A stretch of 14,525 nt of DNA from W589 sp964611805 (lineage in GTDB: Bacteria; Chloroflexota; Dehalococcoidia; Dehalococcoidales; Fen-1064). The notes below the pieces were generated by a model. It made no database searches, was not told the DNA's origin, and saw nothing but the letters and a program-made list of their open reading frames with translations. Made by a program: the position numbers and the translations under genes. Within the stretch, counting starts at the first letter, position 1. Each line of letters starts with the position of its first letter. Shown in pieces: positions 7,409-13,413 of the stretch. Location of the stretch: positions 1-14,525 of the forward strand of contig CAZTBG010000048.1 in the NCBI GenBank assembly GCA_964611805.1, given 5' to 3'.

Positions 7409-8536
7409 TCCCATCTGCTGGGCTACCGCCTCCCGGTGATAATCACCATCACCGAAGCTCAACTGCGCCGCCTTACCCCGCTTCGTGTAGAACTGTAAAT
7501 CGTGGTCCATAGTACAGCCAATAGCACCGTGAATCTGGTGTGCCAGTGTAACAACCCTCTCGTAGGCTTCCCCTGCCCATGCCTTGGCAATAGCTATCTC
7601 TCTGCGGCAGGGTAGTCCTTCACTCAGCATCCAGGCTGCCTGGTAGGTGCAGAATCTGGTGGCATCGACGTCGGTTGCCATTTCGGCGCAGTAGTGCTGG
7701 ATGACCTGGAAGCTGCCAATCGGGCGGTCGAACTGCTGCCTCTCCCTGGCGTAATCGAGCGTCATCTCCAGTGCCCGCTGGAGGCCTCCTGTGATGTCGC
7801 AGCACTTGGCAACGGCGCCTCGCTCGATTATCCTCTGCACTACCTCCCATCCTTTACCCGGTTGCCCCAGGATGTTCTCCGCGGGGACTCGTACCCGGTC
7901 AAAGACTACCTCAAATAGCTTATCACCGGATATCGTTTTCAGGGCGGAGTGACTCAGGCCCGGGCTGGTAGCATCCACAATAAATGCGGTAAGTCCTTCT
8001 TCGGGGTTGGCTGACTGTTCCGTGTGGGCCACGCAAAGCAGGTAGTCAGCCACATGGGCATCAGGAACGAAGAGCTTGGTGCCATCAATCACGTAGGTAT
8101 CCCCGTCGGCAGTGGCCATGACGGTTATTGAGGCGGCGTCATACCAGGCGCTGGCTTCGGTGAGGGCGAGGGTAAAGATGGCTTTGCCGCTGGCAATATC
8201 AGGCAGGTACTTTTGTTTCTGGGCGTCACTCCCGGCATCAAGGATAGTGAGACCTCCGAGGACCACACTTGAAAGAAACGGACCGGGCAGGCAGGCCCTT
8301 CCCATCTCCTCAAGCAGAATTGCCAGGTCGATAAATCCCATACCACTACCGCCGTAGCTTTCGGGTAAGGCCAGCCCCATCCAACCGAGTCCGGCCATCT
8401 CCTGCCACAGCTCCGGCGGGTACCCTTTCTCGTCAGTTTCCATCTCCCGGACAAGCGTCTTGGGGCACTTATCATCCAGAAAGTCCCGTGCCGATTTCCT
8501 CAGCATTTCCTGCTCTTCAGAAAGGTTAAAGTCCAT
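7403..8536 (-). CDS. Acyl-CoA dehydrogenase family protein, beta-like subunit without usual catalytic base
   Basis: The 377-aa flavoprotein has the three-part acyl-CoA dehydrogenase fold: helical N-terminus (1-120), a central beta domain including LALTEASAWYDAA (123-136), and a helical C-terminus with the FAD/dimer motif RERQQFDRPIGSFQVIQH (264-281). In MCAD-type enzymes the base is Glu in YEGT; here the aligned residues are FGDG (361-364), so that position is Gly362. The alternative base position used in FadE26-like and isovaleryl-CoA enzymes appears to be Gly240, though Glu238 lies nearby and an alignment is needed. The LSFGDGDYHRE ending resembles beta subunits of heteromeric dehydrogenases such as FadE27. 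It may pair with the dehydrogenase at 11267-12439. AGAGG precedes the ATG, which lies 9 nt after the dehydratase stop. It is the last gene of the operon. Confidence 0.88.
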   Translation of the reverse strand: MDFNLSEEQEMLRKSARDFLDDKCPKTLVREMETDEKGYPPELWQEMAGLGWMGLALPESYGGSGMGFIDLAILLEEMGRACLPGPFLSSVVLGGLTILDAGSDAQKQKYLPDIASGKAIFTLALTEASAWYDAASITVMATADGDTYVIDGTKLFVPDAHVADYLLCVAHTEQSANPEEGLTAFIVDATSPGLSHSALKTISGDKLFEVVFDRVRVPAENILGQPGKGWEVVQRIIERGAVAKCCDITGGLQRALEMTLDYARERQQFDRPIGSFQVIQHYCAEMATDVDATRFCTYQAAWMLSEGLPCRREIAIAKAWAGEAYERVVTLAHQIHGAIGCTMDHDLQFYTKRGKAAQLSFGDGDYHREAVAQQMGL

Positions 8537-8545
8537 TTTAAACCT

Positions 8546-9991
8546 CTATTCCTTTTCCTTGATGCCAGCCAGTCTTTTAGCCAGCTTCTTCTTTGGCTCC
8601 AGGTCGGTATCGCGGAGCAATGTCATCCGGTGCGCCTCCGGAGAGCCGCCGCCGTGGATGTTGGAGACAATATCCCTCGTCTCGAAGGCCAGCTTTTCAA
8701 TGAGACGGAACATTCGCATCCTGTCCTCGACGGGCACATCGGCGACACCTTTGAGGTACTTTTCGATAAAGTGCCCGATTTCCGGATTATGCAGGTCTCT
8801 CTCCGAGGGCAGGTCAGCGACAAAACCACCGGCGATATCCACCAGCAGGCGGAGCACTTCGTGGTATTCCTGGCCTTCGTACAGCTTCGAAGTGTTGGCC
8901 AGGACACTGTCGACCAGATAGATGCCGGATTCGCTGGGTCTGGCTTCTATAGAGGCTGCCAGGCAGCAGCCGTACATTGTCTCGACTGTCTTTATCATCT
9001 CAACCAGCTTGGCGTTGATGTGCGAAGCTGTAGGGACACCATTGTACTCGGCGATGGTCGCGGCTGCGCCTATGATTACATCGCCCACGCCGCACTTGCA
9101 GCCGCCGTGAGAGTGACGATGGTAGCTCCCGAAGGTTCTCACCATCGGACCGGCAAATTCATACTCGCCGCAGAGGAACACCCTTTCCCACGGCACAAAA
9201 ACGTCGTCGAAAACAACCATCGGGCAGAACTTACCGAAGTCGACATTGCCGAGGTCGATTCCTTCCAATACCCTCGCCTCAAGTGTGCCCCGTCCGTAGA
9301 TGTGGATAACGCCTTCTGTATCGGCAGGCATGGCGAAGCAAACGGCGTAGTCTTTATCATTTTCCCGCATCTCCCGCGAGGGTATAATCAACCCCTCGTT
9401 GGCACAAAGCGAGCCGCTCTGGTGTGCTTTAGCCCCACGGACAACAATGCCGTCTTTATTCCGGTCGATAATTCGCAGGTACATGTCCGGGTCAGGCTGT
9501 GCCGAGGGACGCAGCGAGCGGTCCCCCTTGACGTCGGTGACACCGCTCCAGACGACGATGTCGTTCTTCTGGACGTATTTCAGGTAATCGAGGAATCGCT
9601 GGTGGTATGCTGTGTCGTGTCTGGCATCCACCTCGTAGGTGGTCACACCGACTGCGTTTAGTGCATCCAGTCCGGTACAGCGCATGTAGCAGGTGCCCGT
9701 CCGCTGAGAAAGAAACTTGAGCATCTTGACCTTGGTCAGCAGGTCGTCGGTGCTCTTATAGAGTTTGGTGAAGCGGCTGACCTCCTCGCCGATAAGGTCG
9801 GAGTAGGCTACCAGCAGTTCCCGGCCTTCGGGGTCATGGGTAAGGGCGTAGGTCTGGGCTACGGCGGCGACCTGCCCCCTTGTCAGGGGGTGGGTGGTGA
9901 CGTCGGCCAGTTTCTCCCCGAGAACATAGGCGGCGGGGTTCATCTGCCGGAGGCTGTCATAGTATTGCTCAGCAGTCTTCAGAGTTATCAT
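8546..9991 (-). CDS. 4-hydroxybutyryl-CoA dehydratase / vinylacetyl-CoA isomerase family protein
   Basis: The 481-aa protein belongs to the HpaB-like flavin superfamily, in the branch of the iron-sulfur dehydratase AbfD, which converts 4-hydroxybutyryl-CoA to crotonyl-CoA. Potential [4Fe-4S] ligands are complete and spaced as in Clostridium aminobutyricum (Cys99, Cys103, His292, Cys299): Cys101 and Cys105 (GTCYMRC), His291 and Cys298 (YHRHSHGGC). The conserved Lys after the last cysteine is Lys299. Other motifs are VTDVKGDRSLRP (151-162), AKAHQSGS (187-194), the following GVGDVIIGAA, and HGGGSP near the C-terminus. Two active-site positions differ from AbfD: Gln101 is Met103 and Tyr296 is His295. 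The natural substrate may therefore be another hydroxyacyl-CoA. GGAGG lies only 2 nt before the ATG, a short spacer. It sits 25 nt after the larA-like gene. Confidence 0.88.
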   Translation of the reverse strand: MITLKTAEQYYDSLRQMNPAAYVLGEKLADVTTHPLTRGQVAAVAQTYALTHDPEGRELLVAYSDLIGEEVSRFTKLYKSTDDLLTKVKMLKFLSQRTGTCYMRCTGLDALNAVGVTTYEVDARHDTAYHQRFLDYLKYVQKNDIVVWSGVTDVKGDRSLRPSAQPDPDMYLRIIDRNKDGIVVRGAKAHQSGSLCANEGLIIPSREMRENDKDYAVCFAMPADTEGVIHIYGRGTLEARVLEGIDLGNVDFGKFCPMVVFDDVFVPWERVFLCGEYEFAGPMVRTFGSYHRHSHGGCKCGVGDVIIGAAATIAEYNGVPTASHINAKLVEMIKTVETMYGCCLAASIEARPSESGIYLVDSVLANTSKLYEGQEYHEVLRLLVDIAGGFVADLPSERDLHNPEIGHFIEKYLKGVADVPVEDRMRMFRLIEKLAFETRDIVSNIHGGGSPEAHRMTLLRDTDLEPKKKLAKRLAGIKEKE

Positions 9992-10016
9992 TACCTCCCA
10001 CTGTATTTATTAATAG

Positions 10017-11255
10017 TCAGATACAATACTGGATTTCTGCATTGGGGTAAACGGCAACCTTCGTGTCCGCCTCGTGGGAAGAAAGGGCTTTTAGGACTTC
10101 ATTCCACCTGTGCAGGAAGACGACCTTGTCCGATTCCCCGAACCAGCTCCGACTGGCCAGGTCAGGGTATTCCGAGAAGACAATCAGGCGGTTAACGTAT
10201 GGTGGTACCCTGGCTCCCTGCCGCAGTGGGGCGAAGCTAGTGTTGCCGAAAGTGCCCAGCAGGTAATGGGTGACCTGCCCGTCCGGAGCGTTAGCGATGA
10301 GGACAACGTCACCACCCGGAGCTACGGAACGATAGGCGATGCTTGCCCCGATAAATCCCTCATTGGCCTTGGCAAAGGTATTGGCGATGACAACATCCTT
10401 GCTCTCGGCATGGGGTGTCAGGTAGTGGCTCTTGGCTGCCTGAACTGCCGCCGCATAAGATGGCTCCAGCGCACCGGAGAAAATGGCCGTCGTCTCTCCC
10501 CAGGTGTTAATAAGGCAGTTTATCATGATGTCCAGGCCAGCCAATCGGGAGGCTTCCTCCACGTCCATTCGCATCGGGTTCTCATCGAAATTCCCCATGC
10601 CTACAATTCTATGCTCGCGGGGTTGCATAGCTGTTTCATAGAACGACTGATGGTTCTGCCGGGTGGTCTCGAAGGAAGTTACACCGGGCAGGATGATTTT
10701 GCCACCACCACCAAAACCGTTCATCGGGTGGGGGACTACCGAACCAATGGCAATCTTGAGGTCGCATTTCATAACCTCTTCGTTGACGTAGACTTCAGTC
10801 CCGTAGGTCTTGGTCTTACCGATATAGGTGCAGTTACCGAAGGCGTTATGGTTGTAGACCGGGAGCCGGGCCATTGTTTCCTCGCCCAGCTTCTTGGCGA
10901 AATGTTCGCGGGTATATGTACCGTGACAACCGAGGGCGCAGATTAGGCGAATCTGGTCATCGGTGATACCGGCGGCATCGAGTTCCGAAAGTACGGCAGG
11001 CAGGATGTCGTATGTCCGCGTAACGCGGGTCATGTCATCGAATATGATGACAACCTGTTGTTTACCTCTAGCCAGTTCTCTGATAGATGGCGTACCTATG
11101 GTGTCGGCGACCGCTGCCTCTATCTGGTCGGGCGTTAGGGCCGGGAGATTATAACCGGCCATGTTACAGGTCTCGACCTGCCAGCCTTCGGGGAGGGGTA
11201 ACTGCAGCTCCTTCATGCCATACCAGGCCAGTTGTGGTAACTTTAAGTTGTTCAT
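10017..11255 (-). CDS. LarA-like nickel-pincer 2-hydroxyacid racemase/epimerase homologue (DUF2088)
   Basis: The 412-aa protein is close in size to lactate racemase LarA (424 aa in Lactiplantibacillus plantarum). Residues matching the LarA active site are Arg77 (DDMTRVT), His111 (ALGCHGTYT), His176 (VVPHPMNGFGGGGK), Lys186 (same motif; Lys184 in LarA carries the nickel-pincer nucleotide) and His202 (NHQSF). LarA-family enzymes move a hydride to invert 2-hydroxyacids; the substrate here is unknown. The pincer makers LarB, LarC and LarE are not in the window. The frame is open up to 11396, but ATG at 11255 is preferred: it has AGGAG 5 nt upstream and falls 11 nt after the preceding dehydrogenase stop, whereas the longer form would overlap that gene by about 130 nt. 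It is the third gene of the minus-strand operon. Confidence 0.87.
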   Translation of the reverse strand: MNNLKLPQLAWYGMKELQLPLPEGWQVETCNMAGYNLPALTPDQIEAAVADTIGTPSIRELARGKQQVVIIFDDMTRVTRTYDILPAVLSELDAAGITDDQIRLICALGCHGTYTREHFAKKLGEETMARLPVYNHNAFGNCTYIGKTKTYGTEVYVNEEVMKCDLKIAIGSVVPHPMNGFGGGGKIILPGVTSFETTRQNHQSFYETAMQPREHRIVGMGNFDENPMRMDVEEASRLAGLDIMINCLINTWGETTAIFSGALEPSYAAAVQAAKSHYLTPHAESKDVVIANTFAKANEGFIGASIAYRSVAPGGDVVLIANAPDGQVTHYLLGTFGNTSFAPLRQGARVPPYVNRLIVFSEYPDLASRSWFGESDKVVFLHRWNEVLKALSSHEADTKVAVYPNAEIQYCI

Positions 11256-11266
11256 CCATTCTCCTG

Positions 11267-12439
11267 CTATTCGGCTGGCAGACCAAGTCCACGCGTAGCC
11301 ACGATGTTTCTCAGCACTTCGGTGGTGCCTGCCTGGAGGCTGTAGCCCTTCGACCCCAGATAGGAGTGTGGTGCCATGCCCAGGATTAGGGCCCATTTTG
11401 ACTCGGCGAGTAGCTGGCCGTAAAGCCCAAGTATTTCGGTAGCCACGCTGGCGAGGCGTTGCTCAAAGGTGGTGCAGTAGGCCTTGGCCATGGCTGCTTC
11501 TACATTCGGGGCGTGTCCTTCCTCTATCACCAGCACCACACGGTAAGTGAGCAGACGGCCCGCTTCAAATTCTACCCGGAGTTGTGCCAGCTTCTGGCGA
11601 ATAGACGAGTCCTTGCATAGCGGTACGCCATTTCGCTCTGTCTCTTTGGTAAACTGGATGAGGGCATCGAAAAGGGGATAGTTGCCCATGAGACGTTCCA
11701 GCCCGGCCCTTTCGTAATCAAGCTGGTTGAGTATCTGGTAGAAACCGCGGTTTTTCTCGCCAATCAGGTACTTCTTGGGGATTCGGACATTATCATAGAA
11801 GACCTCACCCCAGGCTTCGCTGCCGGTGATGTCAATTGTCGGCTGAATGGTAATTCCCGTCAGGGTGGCATCAACAATGAACTCGCTGATACCGCGGTGC
11901 TTCGGGGCCTCCTGGTCTGTTCTGGCTACCAGGTAGACATGAGTCATGAACCGGGCACAGCTGGTCCACATCTTCTGGCCGGTAATGACATAGTCGTCGC
12001 CGTCCTCAACTGCTCTGGTCTGGAGAGATGCCAGGTCGGAACCGGCCTCCGGCTCGCTCATCCCCAGCCCGACATAGGCCTCTCCCTTTAAAATCTTTGG
12101 TAAAAACTCCTGCTTTAGCTCTTCGGTGCCATAAGCCATTATGGCACGGCCTATCTGGCGGTCGGCAAACCAGTGGCAGGCAGCGGGTGCTCCGTAGCGC
12201 AGCATCTCCTCGGTGAGGATGAGGCGGTCAATATTGCTTCGACCCTGACCACCGTACTCCTTCGGCCATGCCAGGCCAATCCAGCCTCTCTTGGCAACCT
12301 TCTTGGTGAACTCAGGAGAGTAGCCCTGTATCCAGCCGTCACACATCGGCTGGAAGGTCCCGTTTCTAATCTCCTCTTCGAGGAAGTCACGCACTTCCTG
12401 GCGAAACGCCTCCTGCTCCGGGGTAAATTGAAAGTCCAT
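11267..12439 (-). CDS. Acyl-CoA dehydrogenase, FadE26-like (alpha-type subunit)
   Basis: The 390-aa acyl-CoA dehydrogenase has the flavin/substrate motif GLGMSEPEAGSDLASLQTRA (124-143) and GQKMWTS (154-160). The MCAD-type glutamate is replaced: QAGTTEV at 369-375 has Ala370 at that position. As in FadE26-type enzymes, the base is probably Glu243 in LDYERAG, close to Glu247 of M. tuberculosis FadE26. The usual RxQFG segment is also diverged (KDSSIRQKLAQLRVE, 277-291). These traits suit the alpha subunit of a heteromeric dehydrogenase acting on bulky or modified acyl-CoAs. GGAG lies 9 nt upstream of ATG. It is the second gene of the operon, 39 nt after the RAM-domain gene and 11 nt before the larA-like start. 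Confidence 0.9.
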   Translation of the reverse strand: MDFQFTPEQEAFRQEVRDFLEEEIRNGTFQPMCDGWIQGYSPEFTKKVAKRGWIGLAWPKEYGGQGRSNIDRLILTEEMLRYGAPAACHWFADRQIGRAIMAYGTEELKQEFLPKILKGEAYVGLGMSEPEAGSDLASLQTRAVEDGDDYVITGQKMWTSCARFMTHVYLVARTDQEAPKHRGISEFIVDATLTGITIQPTIDITGSEAWGEVFYDNVRIPKKYLIGEKNRGFYQILNQLDYERAGLERLMGNYPLFDALIQFTKETERNGVPLCKDSSIRQKLAQLRVEFEAGRLLTYRVVLVIEEGHAPNVEAAMAKAYCTTFEQRLASVATEILGLYGQLLAESKWALILGMAPHSYLGSKGYSLQAGTTEVLRNIVATRGLGLPAE

Positions 12440-12478
12440 GCCTGTTGACTCCTTAGTGTAGTAATGGATTGTGTCTGT

Positions 12479-12706
12479 TTAAATTGCCAGGCAGGTTACC
12501 GTCCGGGAAATGCCACCGATGGGGTGAATGACTTGGGTAATGATGTCACCAATCTGGTTCAAGGTTTCCGCCTCTACTACGGCAATGATGTCATAGGGAC
12601 CGGTGACCAGGTCAACAGATTTCACTCCTTCAATCTTGTCCATTGCATCAGCAATCTCTCTGGTCCTGCCAACCATCGTCTCAATCAGTATAAAGGCCTT
12701 TGGCAT
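12479..12706 (-). CDS. Stand-alone RAM-domain (Lrp/AsnC ligand-binding) protein
   Basis: The 75-aa protein consists of a single RAM domain, with KAFILIETMVGRTREIADAM (3-22), a central VKSVDLVTGPYDIIAVVEAE (28-47) and ISRTVTCLAI at the end. The TGPYDI turn corresponds to SGTYDL of the full-length Lrp-type protein at 2744-3226. No helix-turn-helix is present. Such SraA-like proteins bind amino acids or related small molecules and may modulate a full Lrp partner or an enzyme. ATG at 12706 is chosen because AGGAGGTGA lies just upstream; an in-frame ATG at 12772 would add 22 atypical residues and overlap the candidate -10. It is the first gene of the dehydrogenase/dehydratase operon, suggesting a sensing role there. 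Confidence 0.85.
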   Translation of the reverse strand: MPKAFILIETMVGRTREIADAMDKIEGVKSVDLVTGPYDIIAVVEAETLNQIGDIITQVIHPIGGISRTVTCLAI

Positions 12707-12770
12707 AATAGAATTCACCTCCTGAAGACTATTACTGCTTTCTTTGAAGACAGCCACTGGCTTCGGCCTC

Positions 12771-12800
12771 ATTATACTCCAAAGTATTGAGTCATTTCAT
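12771..12800 (-). promoter_or_regulatory. Candidate promoter of the minus-strand operon
   Basis: On the minus strand ATGAAA (12800-12795) and a perfect TATAAT (12776-12771) are separated by 18 nt. Transcription would begin near 12764, about 58 nt before the ATG of the RAM-domain gene. The -35 match is only 4 of 6. The position, directly upstream of the first gene in the operon, supports the call. Confidence 0.5.
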
Positions 12801-12820
12801 CTGTCTGTGCTCATTCATAT

Positions 12821-13175
12821 GATTAGTGACACCCTGACATTCTGTTATTCACCTCATCCGCCCTGTTCAGTGGTGGTGGCCCCTGTATCCCCTTTAACGG
12901 TGTTTAGAATGCTTATTTGCCCAAAGGCTTCATCTCTCTTAGACTCTCCACTTGTAATCACCACCCGGGCTCTTGATAGAATAGCGCGGCACTCTCTAAG
13001 GTGCGAACGACCCCTGCTGGGGAACTACCCCCACACCGTTTTGGGGTGTTCAAGAGGGGTGAAATCCCTCTTGGCGGGGGATTCCAAGGGGGTGTCCCCC
13101 TTGGGTTTTCGTCATTTGTAAGGAGAAGAGGAGCAATAACCAAGCTAAGGTTATTAAAATCAAGTGTCACCAATC
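12821..13175. mobile_element. Possible 355-bp MITE-like or IS-remnant element
   Basis: GATTAGTGACAC at 12821-12832 and GTGTCACCAATC at 13164-13175 form terminal inverted repeats matching at 11 of 12 positions. Both ends are flanked by TAT (12818-12820 and 13176-13178), as a 3-bp target duplication would give. No transposase reading frame is seen inside; the interior ends in a block of palindromes. A chance inverted repeat cannot be excluded by eye. Confidence 0.35.
13011..13104. repeat. Palindromic G/C-run repeat block
   Basis: It contains CCCC/GGGG at 13011-13022, ACACC/GGTGT at 13033-13049, a perfect 8-bp stem CAAGAGGG/CCCTCTTG at 13051-13073, and a perfect 9-bp stem CCAAGGGGG/CCCCCTTGG with a 3-nt loop at 13084-13104. 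It shares the exact 12-mer TGAAATCCCTCT with the block at 2353-2494, so both belong to the same repeat family. The last hairpin is followed by GTTTTC, but no + strand gene runs into it, so a terminator role is unlikely. Confidence 0.7.
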
Positions 13176-13413
13176 TATCTGAACCAGCTCACTGTCGGAT
13201 TGAGACTTAATCCATATTTTCGCTGTATTCCTCTTGATAGCGTCCCCCCGGTACCCGTCGCTGTGGGCGGAGCGAAGCAGTCCTGTTCCGTTCACCTTGC
13301 AGCGAGTAATCGACTCAGCTTATAATATGCAATCCGCATGGTTTTGCACGAATCCGGGGCATGCATTTCGCCCGCTTCATCATTTATGGATTATGGGTAT
13401 TGGGAGGAATATT
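13176..13413. other. Intergenic leader region without a gene
   Basis: This is the remainder of the 640-nt gap between the divergent minus-strand operon and the last gene. No ORF with a plausible start, codon pattern or recognisable product was seen, and no tRNA fold. At 13266-13283 there is GCGGAGCGAAGCAGTCC, which in reverse resembles the TTCGCTnCGC repeat type at 2471-2494. A promoter-like sequence at 13297-13326 is listed separately. Confidence 0.5.
13297..13326 (+). promoter_or_regulatory. Candidate promoter for the right-hand acyl-CoA dehydrogenase
   Basis: A perfect TATAAT at 13321-13326 is preceded, 18 nt upstream, by TTGCAG at 13297-13302 (3 of 6 to consensus). Transcription would start near 13333, leaving about 80 nt of leader before the TTG start at 13414. 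The weak -35 keeps this tentative. Confidence 0.4.

Noticed and set aside
8630..9661. Plus-strand open frame of 343 codons
   Set aside because: It is antisense to the dehydratase gene, which has full family motifs and cluster ligands; the translated product shows no family pattern.
10110..10946. Plus-strand open frame of 278 codons
   Set aside because: It is antisense to the larA-like gene, whose active-site residues are clearly encoded on the minus strand.
11256..11396. Upstream extension of the larA-like gene to an ATG at 11396
   Set aside because: It would overlap the preceding dehydrogenase by about 130 nt, and the extra 47 residues look non-native; ATG at 11255 has a good ribosome site.
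13011..13104. Possible CRISPR-like repeat array
   Set aside because: The repeats are palindromes of differing sequence and spacing, with no constant repeat-spacer period and no cas genes in the window.
13084..13110. Hairpin followed by GTTTTC as an intrinsic terminator
   Set aside because: No + strand gene ends upstream of it, the T-run is short, and the hairpin is part of the dispersed palindrome family.
12773..13121. Short frames in the large intergenic region as a small gene or transposase fragment
   Set aside because: No plausible ribosome site and product pattern were seen together, and the frames cross palindromes; no transposase motif was recognised.
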